From NCBI GenBank assembly GCA_904501925.1, contig CAJGCO010000010.1, positions 1 through 56,804 of the forward strand: 56,804 nucleotides of DNA, read 5' to 3'. The translations under genes and the position numbers were made by a program. The notes under the pieces are model-generated. The model ran no database searches. It was not told where the DNA came from and saw only the letters and a program-made list of their open reading frames with translations. The stretch comes from an uncultured Alphaproteobacteria bacterium. Its GTDB lineage: Bacteria; Pseudomonadota; Alphaproteobacteria; RF32; CAG-239. Positions within the stretch are counted from its first letter, which is position 1. Each line of letters begins with the position of its first letter. This document shows, in pieces, positions 16,138-24,650 of the stretch.

Positions 16138-17286
16138 TTGTTAAATATTTCACTATTCATTGCAGTATCATCTAGTATCATGTGGATAATCTATAGTTTG
16201 AGATTTATTGGCGCTCAGATAACCACCATTGATTCTCTATATCAAATGGTAACCATAATAACCTTACCTTTATTTGCTATTTGGGGTATTTTTGCAATAA
16301 TTCATAGCCTAAATAAAGAGAAAAAATTAATATTGCGCCTCAATTATTTTCTTGAATTATCAAAGAAAAATCAAGATTCTATTACAAATCTTGCCACACA
16401 TAATAAAGATATTTCAAAGGAGCTAAAAAGCAACTTCATGCTCCAACAATCAGATATTCTAATTTCTGATATCAATGAATCAATTTCTGAAATTATAAAA
16501 CGCACTAACTCTATTTCTAGCACACAAATGCAAGATTTATGGACAAGGGCAAACCATGGCGAACGCTGGCTTATTGCTAAAACATTTATTGAAACATACA
16601 ACTTTCAAACAGATTTTATAAATCACTTAAAATATAAACTAGAAAAAGACACCCTATTAAAAGGAAGTATTTTAGAGTTTTGCTCTCGTTTTCAAAACAT
16701 TCTTAAATTGTTAGAAAAATATGATAACGAAAAAATTCTATACAACACCATTGAATATGGTGCTTTAGGTAAAGTTTATAACATCTTATCACCTATTGTT
16801 GATGAATTATCAGCTCATACACCTTCCTCTGAAGTAAAAAAAGAAAACAAAGAGGTGGTTGAGCAAAACAATTCATCTTCCTCAGATTCGCTATTCCCAT
16901 CTTTTCTATCTGAAGACGGATATATTTCACCTATTACTAACAAAACAGTAGAACCAACAACAATAAAAGCTCCTGAAATATCCAATAAACCAGAACCAAT
17001 CAAAAAAGAGGAACAAACAAACACAATTAACATTGAAGAAGGTTTGCGTGCTATTCGTCGTGAACTTACCTCACCAAAAGAACAAACAACTAAAAATGTT
17101 CCAATAGCACCAAAATTATCCACTTTTTCTCAAACCCAAAGTGCTCTTCGTGCTATTAAAAATGATAGACCAAGACATATCATCTCTATTGATGAATTAG
17201 AACGCGAGGTCAATGCATCTCCTGACAACAATTATGACAAAAACCCAAACCCTCTTGGAGATGTTTTTAATGATAAAAAATATTAG
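16138..17286 (+). CDS. Membrane-anchored protein with disordered C-terminus
   Basis: The product has 382 residues. The start is probably TTG 16138, because GGAG lies 7 nt upstream. Two hydrophobic segments (about 1-19 and 35-60) are followed by a helical, coiled-coil-prone region to about 220, then a long Pro/Glu/Asn/Lys-rich stretch that looks disordered, and a conserved-looking tail (RHIISIDELEREV). No family is recognised. Its 3' end overlaps the yejA start by 17 bp, so the two are translationally coupled. Confidence 0.7.
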   Translation: MLNISLFIAVSSSIMWIIYSLRFIGAQITTIDSLYQMVTIITLPLFAIWGIFAIIHSLNKEKKLILRLNYFLELSKKNQDSITNLATHNKDISKELKSNFMLQQSDILISDINESISEIIKRTNSISSTQMQDLWTRANHGERWLIAKTFIETYNFQTDFINHLKYKLEKDTLLKGSILEFCSRFQNILKLLEKYDNEKILYNTIEYGALGKVYNILSPIVDELSAHTPSSEVKKENKEVVEQNNSSSSDSLFPSFLSEDGYISPITNKTVEPTTIKAPEISNKPEPIKKEEQTNTINIEEGLRAIRRELTSPKEQTTKNVPIAPKLSTFSQTQSALRAIKNDRPRHIISIDELEREVNASPDNNYDKNPNPLGDVFNDKKY

Positions 17287-19078
17287 AAAGCTATTTATTC
17301 ATTGTGCTCTTCTACTATTTTGCTTACCTCTTCACGCTAAAGAGGTAACAATCACTGATTATCTATCTATCACAAACGCCCCCAAATATGCTAAAGATTT
17401 TAAAAACTTTTCATACACAAACCCTTTAGCTCCCAAAAAAGGAAGAATTGTTCTTCCTGCATATGGAACATTTGATAACTTTAATCCATATATATTCAAA
17501 GGCACAGCATCACCAGAAGTTTCAAACTTAATTTTAGATTCCCTTGCCTATTCCCCTGCAGATGATATAGGCACAGCCTATCCCTTAATTGCTCAAAAAT
17601 TTGAAAGACCAAAAGATGATTCATTTATTGGTTTTTTCATAAACCCCAATGCTCGCTTTCATGACGGCTCTCCAATAACTGCTGATGATGTCGTTTTTAG
17701 TTTCAACGCCTTAATAAACAAAGGCTCTCCATTTTATAAATTCTATTTTCAAGATGTAGAAAGCGTAAAAAAAATATCTAAACTACACGTTAGATTCTAT
17801 TTTAAACCAAACACTCAAAATCGCGAATTACCACTAATATTAACCTCTATTAAAATTTTCTCTGCTAAAGATTTTGCCAACAAAGATTTTGATAAACCAA
17901 CTTTAATTCCACCTCTTGGTAACGGTCCATATAAAATAAAAAACTTTGAAGCCGGAAAATATATTACACTAGAAAGAAACCCCGATTATTGGGCACAAAA
18001 CTTACCTACTCGCAAAGGTTTTTTCAATTTTGATGAAATAAAATACGACTACTACCAAGATACAACCGTATCTCTTCAAGCTCTTTTTTCAGGAAACATA
18101 GACGTTCGATATGAATACATTGCAAAATCTTGGGCAACTGGTTTTGATAATCCTTTAGTAAAATCAAACAAAATCAAAAAACAAGCAATCAAACATAATC
18201 GCCCAGCCACCAACCAATTTTTTGCATTCAACACTCGTCGTGCAAAATTTAGCGATGCTCGTGTTCGCAAAGCAATCGGACTTGCTTTTAATTTCCCTTG
18301 GGCTAATTCAAACTTATTTTACAACCAATACCAAAGGTTATACAGCTTTTTTACCAACACGCCATATAAAGCAACCGATGTTCCAACCGGCCTAGAGCTT
18401 GAAATCTTATCAAAATACAAAGAAAATCTTCCTTCAGATATTTTTACCATTCCAGTTGAAGATATTTTTCGTAACGACACTCTAAGCGATAGAGAAAACC
18501 TAAAAATAGCAATATCTTTACTAAATTCTGCAGGTTATGATTTTATAAATGAAAAAATGTGCAACCTACAAACAAAAGAACCTCTTGAGTTTGAAATTAT
18601 TATAAATTCAGCCAACGGCAATACATTCACCCGTGTTTTACTTCCGTTCATTGAAAATTTACGCAAAATTGGTATTACAGCCACCACCCGTGTACTAGAA
18701 GTAAACACATATAAAAACAAATTAGATAAATTTGATTTTGATATAATTGTAGGCTCCATTGGTGGCATTCAAATGCCTGGTTCTGAACAAGTTGATTTAT
18801 GGTCTAGCTCAACAGCCAATATTGAAGGCTCAAACAACATCATGGGCATATCAAATCCCGTTATTGATGAACTAATAACCAACCTAATTAAAACAAAAGA
18901 TAATAACCTCTACACAGCCTACGTAAAAGCACTAGATAGAGTATTACTCTTTAATCACTATGTAATTTTTAATTGGTATTCAGATAGTGATAGAATTGCA
19001 TATTGGGATAAATTTTCATCCCCAAAAACTTCATCAGATATTGGTGTTGATATAAACACTTGGTGGTCAAAGGAATAA
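17270..19078 (+). CDS. yejA: Oligopeptide ABC transporter substrate-binding protein, YejA-like
   Basis: YejA-type proteins bind peptides (in enterobacteria including microcin C) in the periplasm for the YejABEF importer. The product is 602 residues from ATG 17270, with GGAG 9 nt upstream inside the preceding gene. Residues 1-24 are a signal peptide (LLLFCLPLHA). The family 5 signature appears as NPLAPKKGRIVLPAYGTF and NFNPYIFKG, with HDGSPITADDVVFSF near residue 138. yejB follows after 4 bp. Genes for the second permease and the ATPase do not follow. Confidence 0.9.
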   Translation: MIKNIRKLFIHCALLLFCLPLHAKEVTITDYLSITNAPKYAKDFKNFSYTNPLAPKKGRIVLPAYGTFDNFNPYIFKGTASPEVSNLILDSLAYSPADDIGTAYPLIAQKFERPKDDSFIGFFINPNARFHDGSPITADDVVFSFNALINKGSPFYKFYFQDVESVKKISKLHVRFYFKPNTQNRELPLILTSIKIFSAKDFANKDFDKPTLIPPLGNGPYKIKNFEAGKYITLERNPDYWAQNLPTRKGFFNFDEIKYDYYQDTTVSLQALFSGNIDVRYEYIAKSWATGFDNPLVKSNKIKKQAIKHNRPATNQFFAFNTRRAKFSDARVRKAIGLAFNFPWANSNLFYNQYQRLYSFFTNTPYKATDVPTGLELEILSKYKENLPSDIFTIPVEDIFRNDTLSDRENLKIAISLLNSAGYDFINEKMCNLQTKEPLEFEIIINSANGNTFTRVLLPFIENLRKIGITATTRVLEVNTYKNKLDKFDFDIIVGSIGGIQMPGSEQVDLWSSSTANIEGSNNIMGISNPVIDELITNLIKTKDNNLYTAYVKALDRVLLFNHYVIFNWYSDSDRIAYWDKFSSPKTSSDIGVDINTWWSKE

Positions 19079-19082
19079 TTTT

Positions 19083-20147
19083 ATGAGAAATTATATAATC
19101 AAAAGACTATTACTAATTCCATTTACTTTATTAGGTATCCTCTTAATAAACTTTGCCATCATACAACTAGCTCCTGGTGGTCCTGTTGAATATGTACTAG
19201 CCCAATATAAAGGAATTCAAACATCTGCTACAGGTAATATAAACTCAAGTATCCCCAACATAAACGAGCAAAAATATCAAGGTTCAAAAGGTATACCAGA
19301 TGATTTAGTAAAAGAACTAGAAAAACAATTTGGATTTAACAAACCTATTCACGTTCGTTTTTTAAAAATGTTAAACGACTATATCCATTTTGATTTTGGA
19401 AAAAGTTACTACAAAGATAAAACCGTTTTAGAACTAATAAAAGAGCGTCTCCCCGTTTCAATATCGCTAGGTCTTTGGTCTACACTAATAATCTACTTAA
19501 TCGCCATCCCCCTTGGTATAAAAAAAGCCAAACTAGATGGTGAAAATTACGACATAATAACATCTTTTATAATATTTATAATGTCGGCTATACCTGTTTT
19601 CTTATTTGCTGTTTTATTAATTGTATTATTTGCAGGTGGAACATATTTTCAATTATTCCCTCTAAAAGGCCTAACCTCAGATAATTGGGAAAACTTCAGC
19701 ACTATTCACAAAATTTTAGATTATTTTTGGCATATAACCCTTCCAACTCTTTGCATTGTTATTGGAGGAATTGCCTCTCTTACAATGCTAACCAAAAATT
19801 CTTTTATTGATGAACTAAGCAAGCAATATGTTTTAACTGCTCGTGCTAAAGGATTAGATGAAAAAAAGATATTATATCATCATGTTTTTAGAAACGCTAT
19901 GTTAATAATAATTTCTGGTCTACCTGCTTTATTAGTAAAAATTTTATTCACCGGCTCTTTATTAATAGAGATAATTTTTAGCTTAAACGGAATGGGTTTA
20001 CTTGGTTACGAAGCTATAATGACCAGAGATTACCCTGTTATCTTTGGTACATTATATATTTTTGGTTTATTAGGATTAGTCTTAAAACTAATAAGCGACA
20101 TAACCTATTCTCTAGTAGACCCCCGTATAAACTTTGATAAAGCGTAA
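19083..20147 (+). CDS. yejB: Peptide ABC transporter permease, YejB-like
   Basis: The product has 354 residues with six membrane segments, starting MRNYIIKRLLLIPFTLLGIL, the usual DppB/YejB beginning. The conserved permease loop that contacts the ATPase is present (YVLTARAKGLDEKKIL, about 256-271, matching the EAA motif). The region after the first helix is a periplasmic domain of about 95 residues, typical of YejB. It is intact, but it is followed by 234 bp without a gene and then a prepilin. yejE and yejF are therefore absent from their usual place. Confidence 0.9.
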   Translation: MRNYIIKRLLLIPFTLLGILLINFAIIQLAPGGPVEYVLAQYKGIQTSATGNINSSIPNINEQKYQGSKGIPDDLVKELEKQFGFNKPIHVRFLKMLNDYIHFDFGKSYYKDKTVLELIKERLPVSISLGLWSTLIIYLIAIPLGIKKAKLDGENYDIITSFIIFIMSAIPVFLFAVLLIVLFAGGTYFQLFPLKGLTSDNWENFSTIHKILDYFWHITLPTLCIVIGGIASLTMLTKNSFIDELSKQYVLTARAKGLDEKKILYHHVFRNAMLIIISGLPALLVKILFTGSLLIEIIFSLNGMGLLGYEAIMTRDYPVIFGTLYIFGLLGLVLKLISDITYSLVDPRINFDKA

Positions 20148-20242
20148 TATCCCGCTCAAAATATAAACATATTTACTAAATACTAAACGCTACATCCACA
20201 TTAACTAACTTTTAACATTTTTTTGCTACAAATAGCGTCAGA

Positions 20243-20268
20243 TATGTATTTATGATAGTTCATACATA
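20243..20268. promoter_or_regulatory. Dyad upstream of the prepilin gene
   Basis: TATGTAT and ATACATA are separated by 12 bp, about 45 bp upstream of the -35 box. The 19-bp centre spacing suggests a dimeric regulator site, but this is only a symmetry argument in AT-rich DNA. Confidence 0.3.
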
Positions 20269-20312
20269 CACAGTCTTATAACTTTAGTTAGGGGTTATTA
20301 CTATTTACATAA

Positions 20313-20341
20313 TTGCAAAAAATAACAATCTAATGTAAAGT
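20313..20341 (+). promoter_or_regulatory. Promoter of the prepilin gene
   Basis: TTGCAA and TAAAGT are separated by 17 bp, with a leader of about 34 nt containing AGGAG. Confidence 0.65.
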
Positions 20342-20381
20342 TGAGTTGTTAAAGTAAAATATATATTTTAGGAGACGAAAT

Positions 20382-20987
20382 ATGAGAAATAATGAACAAG
20401 GACGTTCAATGATTGAGATGCTCGGCGTGTTAGCCATCGTTGGTGTGTTATCAGTTGGTGGTATCGCAGGTTACTCAAAAGCTATGAACAAGTTCAAAGC
20501 AAACAAACTTATTGACCAAGTTACAACAATTTCTACAAACGTTAAGACTATTTTCTCTGGTCAAAGAACATACAATGGTCTTGACCTTTCAATTGCTTCA
20601 AAAGTAGGTATTTTACCAGCTGAAACATTCGAAGCAGGTAAATCTACTTTAGGTTCTACTGATGTAACTCACGCATTTGGTGGTACCATTCTTTTAGATC
20701 CTTCTGGCTTAATCACTGATACTGATGAAATGGCATACACATTAACAATTAACACTATTCCTGCTGAAGCTTGTGTTGCTATCTTAACAACAGACTTTGG
20801 TAGTGATGCTACTGTTGCTATGGGTACAGAAGCTGTAGATGATGTATTACAAAGTAATGCTAGTACAAAAGCTAGTGATACTGTAGGTGTACCTGGTAAC
20901 AAAGATCACCCAATACCATTCTCAGTTGTTGATGCTAAAAACGCTTGTGGCAATGCTACATCTAGCATTTACTTCAAGTTTAAATAA
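20382..20987 (+). CDS. Type IV prepilin-like protein
   Basis: The product has 201 residues. The leader is only seven residues (MRNNEQG), followed by RSMIEMLGVLAIVGVLSVGG, a hydrophobic helix with Glu at mature position 5. This fits cleavage by a prepilin peptidase and resembles the PilS-type N-terminus of type IVB pilins. The rest is rich in Thr, Ala and Asp with two Cys (in EACVAIL and NACGNA) that could form the pilin disulfide loop. A strong AGGAG lies upstream and a terminator downstream. Its codon use looks optimised for high expression. No pilus assembly gene is nearby; a paralogue is at 45956. Confidence 0.85.
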   Translation: MRNNEQGRSMIEMLGVLAIVGVLSVGGIAGYSKAMNKFKANKLIDQVTTISTNVKTIFSGQRTYNGLDLSIASKVGILPAETFEAGKSTLGSTDVTHAFGGTILLDPSGLITDTDEMAYTLTINTIPAEACVAILTTDFGSDATVAMGTEAVDDVLQSNASTKASDTVGVPGNKDHPIPFSVVDAKNACGNATSSIYFKFK

Positions 20988-21040
20988 TTTGAGTGTAAAA
21001 GTATAGACGATTCGTTTGCATCGCAAACAATCAAACACAA

Positions 21041-21069
21041 AAAAGAATGCTCTACATGAGCATTCTTTT
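21041..21069 (+). terminator. Terminator of the prepilin gene
   Basis: AAAAGAATGCTC and GAGCATTCTTTT pair around a 5-nt loop with further T residues. A smaller hairpin (GTTTGC/GCAAAC) lies just before it. Confidence 0.85.
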
Positions 21070-21209
21070 TTTTTCATACATCACACTTACTCCCTAACCT
21101 CAAAACATTTTATTTTTATGGGGATAGGTTTATAAAAAAATAGCCAACCCACACAAACACAAATAAACTACCCCCATAAAATAAACACCCAATAATAATA
21201 GGTATAAAA

Positions 21210-23114
21210 ATGGCAATAAGAGTCTTACCCTCAAATCTGGTCAATCAAATTGCAGCAGGTGAAGTTATTGAACGCCCAGCATCTGTTATAAAAGAGCTAG
21301 TAGAAAACTCTCTTGATGCTGGAGCCACACGTATTGAAATCACTCTAAAATCTGGTGGTAAAGCACTAATTGCCGTAGAAGACAATGGCAAAGGTATGTC
21401 AAAAGAAGATCTTGAACTTGCAACCGAAAGACATGCTACATCAAAACTCCCAACTGATAATCTTTTTGATATCCAATTTTTAGGCTTTAGAGGTGAAGCT
21501 ATTCCATCTATTGCATCTATCTCAAAAATGAAAATCTCAACAAGACGAGAATGCGACGATGACAGTGGTTGGGAAATTGAAATAAAAGGTGGAACAAAAG
21601 AAAACATTAAACCCTGCGCCAGAAAAAAAGGAACACGAATAGAAGTTAGAGACCTTTTTTATGCCACACCTGCTAGATTAAAATTTCTAAAATCAGATAG
21701 CGCTGAAGTTGGTGCTTGCGCTGATATTATTAGTAGAATTGCACTTGCAAACCCCAATGTTTCTTTTTATCTTTTTGTTGATGATAAGAAAAAAATTGCA
21801 CTTGATGGCTCAAATGGCGAACTATTTGATGCAAGACTTTACCGTGCAAGCGAAGTTATGGGAAAAGAATTCAGCGATAATTCAATAAAAGTAGAGGGCT
21901 CTCGTGAAGGTATGACTTTATCTGGTCTTGTTAGCCTTCCAACATATAACAAAGCAAATTCCTTATCACAATATCTATTTGTAAACAATCGTCCTGTGCG
22001 TGACAAACTTCTTTTAGGCGCCCTTAAAGGAGCATACTCTGGCGTATTAGAAAATTCTCGTTATCCATTGTGTGTTTTATTTTTAGAAGTTGACCCAATA
22101 TATGTTGATGTAAACGTTCACCCAACAAAAGCAGAAGTACGCTTTTTTGACCAACAAGGTGTTCGCTCATTAATTGTTGGATCTATCCGAAAAGCTCTTT
22201 TAGATGGAGATAAACAAAGCTCAAGTAAAGCAACTGATGATTTTATATTTGATTTAACTAAAGATTCTTCAATACAAGAATTTGACCAATCATCTTCAAT
22301 ATTAACAGATAGCTTGCCAATCAACCAAACAGAGCTAAAACAATATAGCTCTTATTTTACACCCACACCAAGAGAGCATTCACCACAAACTTTTACAAAT
22401 AGATGTTACCAAAGTAGACCAATTCACTCATCTATTCCACAAAGAAGCTCAATGCTACCAGAATTGGAACGAAAATTTTCTATCAGAGTTGAAACTCCTA
22501 TTACAAACAATGAAGAACCACAATCTTCTGATGATATTGGCCCTTTAGGTTTAGCAAAAGCACAATTTCATGACACATATATTTTATCACAAACCGAAGA
22601 TGCTCTTATTTTAATTGACCAACATGCAGCCCATGAACGCATTGTTCTTGAAAAAGTAAAAAGCTCTTTTTTAAAAAATGAAAACATGCCTGCACAACTT
22701 CTATTATTACCAGAAATAATAGACCTTTCATTAACCCAAAAATCAGCCCTTTTAGAAGAGTTAGAAAACTTAAGCAAGCTTGGTTTAGTTATGGAAGAAT
22801 TTGGCTCTAGTATAAAAGTAAATCAAGTTCCTGCCATAATAAAAGATGCAAACATAAAAAAACTAGTAACAGATCTTGCTGATGAAATTGCAGAATGGGG
22901 AGCAACTTCTGTCATAGAAGACAAAATAAACCATATCGCAGCAACATTTGCCTGCCATGGTTCTGTTAGAGCAGGACGCAGACTAAACATTACAGAGATG
23001 AACCATTTATTGCGTGAAATGGAAAAAACTCCTCATTGTGCTCAATGCAATCACGGACGACCAACTTATGTAAAACTAACTCTTTCTGACTTAGAAAAAT
23101 TATTCCATAGATAA
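21210..23114 (+). CDS. mutL: DNA mismatch repair protein MutL
   Basis: MutL links mismatch recognition by MutS to strand removal. The product has 634 residues. The N-terminal GHKL ATPase has GEVIERPASVIKELVENSLD and DNGKGM, and FRGEAIPSI near residue 95. The C-terminal domain carries DQHAAHERIVLEKV (from residue 470), the metal-dependent endonuclease motif, plus ACHGSVRAGRRL and CNHGRPTYV. Nicking is therefore probably done by MutL itself, as expected where MutH is absent. The middle 90 residues are a Ser/Pro-rich linker. AGG precedes the ATG. Confidence 0.97.
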   Translation: MAIRVLPSNLVNQIAAGEVIERPASVIKELVENSLDAGATRIEITLKSGGKALIAVEDNGKGMSKEDLELATERHATSKLPTDNLFDIQFLGFRGEAIPSIASISKMKISTRRECDDDSGWEIEIKGGTKENIKPCARKKGTRIEVRDLFYATPARLKFLKSDSAEVGACADIISRIALANPNVSFYLFVDDKKKIALDGSNGELFDARLYRASEVMGKEFSDNSIKVEGSREGMTLSGLVSLPTYNKANSLSQYLFVNNRPVRDKLLLGALKGAYSGVLENSRYPLCVLFLEVDPIYVDVNVHPTKAEVRFFDQQGVRSLIVGSIRKALLDGDKQSSSKATDDFIFDLTKDSSIQEFDQSSSILTDSLPINQTELKQYSSYFTPTPREHSPQTFTNRCYQSRPIHSSIPQRSSMLPELERKFSIRVETPITNNEEPQSSDDIGPLGLAKAQFHDTYILSQTEDALILIDQHAAHERIVLEKVKSSFLKNENMPAQLLLLPEIIDLSLTQKSALLEELENLSKLGLVMEEFGSSIKVNQVPAIIKDANIKKLVTDLADEIAEWGATSVIEDKINHIAATFACHGSVRAGRRLNITEMNHLLREMEKTPHCAQCNHGRPTYVKLTLSDLEKLFHR

Positions 23115-23122
23115 TAAAAAAA

Positions 23123-23860
23123 TTATTCTTTATTTTGTTTTTCTGCAATAAAAGCTTCTTCTTCTTCGCATATAAGATTTTCTAATACGTAGTGTTCAAG
23201 ACTATCTAATTTCATTTGCTCTTTAGCTATATCTGCTCTCCATTTTGTAACTTTGTCTTCAACAACACTAACATATGCTTCATTTAATTCTCTAGCAACT
23301 TCTTCATAATTTATGCCACTTTTTACCACTTTTACACCAATATTATCATACAAACCTTTTACAGTTCTTTTGAGTTTAGGTAAAAAATAATCCAAACCAT
23401 CTATATACATTTGCATATGTGTTTTTTCATGCCTCATTGCCACTTTATACATACAGCTATCTTTTTTTAGCTCATTTGATACATATATCACAGGAAAGCT
23501 ATACCCTAAATAAACCTCAATACTTTCAGGATAAAAACACTTATATCCTCTACTAACCTCTATTTGACCAATATTCATATTAAATTCAAAATTATCTCTA
23601 ACTTTGGTTAAACCAACTGGCGTTAAATCACTTTGCAATTTTATATTCTGTTCATTATATTTTTTTTCAGTTTCTTTTTTTAGATATGCATTATCTTTAG
23701 TAAAATCATACTGCAATTTACCATATGAAGATAAAACTTTCACTTTAGGTTTATTTATAACACTTTTACACTCTTCTTCTAATCGAGCAATATTTTCATC
23801 TGCAAAACAAAAATTAACACTAAATAAACTTAAAATTAATGCAAAAAAAACTTTTTTCAT
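23123..23860 (-). CDS. Exported protein with a zinc-protease-like HEKTH motif
   Basis: The product has 245 residues. Residues 1-20 form a signal peptide (MKKVFFALIL...CFA). His144-Glu145-Lys-Thr-His148 fits HExxH and sits in a helix (MYKVAMRHEKTHMQMYIDGL), preceded by the strand-like segment YSFPVIYVSNE, an arrangement seen in small metallopeptidases. A third zinc ligand is not obvious. Five Cys are present. AGGGG lies before the ATG. It is divergently transcribed from the Lys/Gln-rich secreted protein gene at 23905, with 44 bp between the start codons. Activity is inferred only from the motif. Confidence 0.7.
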   Translation of the reverse strand: MKKVFFALILSLFSVNFCFADENIARLEEECKSVINKPKVKVLSSYGKLQYDFTKDNAYLKKETEKKYNEQNIKLQSDLTPVGLTKVRDNFEFNMNIGQIEVSRGYKCFYPESIEVYLGYSFPVIYVSNELKKDSCMYKVAMRHEKTHMQMYIDGLDYFLPKLKRTVKGLYDNIGVKVVKSGINYEEVARELNEAYVSVVEDKVTKWRADIAKEQMKLDSLEHYVLENLICEEEEAFIAEKQNKE

Positions 23861-23904
23861 ATATAATACCCCTAAATTAGCTAATATATCAACGGAGATA
23901 TCTT

Positions 23905-24609
23905 ATGAAATATATTTATATCCTCTTATTTGCTTTGTCTAGTTTTTTTAGCAATAAATCCCTCCATGCTGAAGAAACATACACTAAATTAGCTTTTTTT
24001 ATACCTGATAACGCTATGCAAGAAAATATATACATCCCAGCAGCATATCAAAATAATAATTACTACAATCCATCATACACTCCACCCAAAACTCAAGCCT
24101 CTCCTCAACAACGTTCTCAAAAACAACAAAAAAGAACACAAAAAAACAAACAAAAACTAAAGAAAACTCTTCCTGTAACTAGAAAAAATTTAATAAAAGA
24201 ACAACCATCTCAAGAAATCACTTCAAATCAACCACAAGAAGCTAAAGAAACTGAAGTGATTGCACAACAAGCTCAACCCAAAAACAATCCAAACAAAGAG
24301 CATACTGATTTTACAGCATTTAACTTTGATGAAAACATTCAAATAAAAACAAAAACTCCAAAGAAAACACCAAAAGTCCAAAAAGCAAAAGAATTATCTA
24401 AATTAGAAAAACTAAGACAACAAGATGTATCTGATATTTTATACTCAATTCCATATCCAGATACAACTAAACCAAAGTACAAACAAATTTATAATCTATA
24501 TGCAATTTCTTTGCGCTCGCTTTATAGACATCACAATCTTCCTGATAATTACGAGCAAGAGCTAAGCTTAGAAAAAGCAAACTCTTTACAAAAATTTGAA
24601 GTAAAATAA
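23905..24609 (+). CDS. Exported low-complexity Lys/Gln/Pro-rich protein
   Basis: The product has 234 residues. Residues 1-22 are a signal peptide (LLFALSSFF...LHA). A Tyr/Asn-rich section and then about 110 residues rich in Lys, Gln, Thr and Pro should be disordered. The C-terminal 60 residues (LSKLEKLRQQDVSDILYSIP onwards) look folded and may be the functional part. GGAG precedes the ATG. It shares a short divergent promoter region with the HEKTH protein gene. Confidence 0.7.
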   Translation: MKYIYILLFALSSFFSNKSLHAEETYTKLAFFIPDNAMQENIYIPAAYQNNNYYNPSYTPPKTQASPQQRSQKQQKRTQKNKQKLKKTLPVTRKNLIKEQPSQEITSNQPQEAKETEVIAQQAQPKNNPNKEHTDFTAFNFDENIQIKTKTPKKTPKVQKAKELSKLEKLRQQDVSDILYSIPYPDTTKPKYKQIYNLYAISLRSLYRHHNLPDNYEQELSLEKANSLQKFEVK

Positions 24610-24635
24610 AAGGGCTTAAATTAAAGCCCTTTTTA
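24608..24635. terminator. Bidirectional terminator between 23905 and lepA
   Basis: AAAAGGGCTT and AAGCCCTTTT pair around a 6-nt loop, with T residues on both strands. Confidence 0.8.
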
Positions 24636-24650
24636 AATACAGTGTATTTT

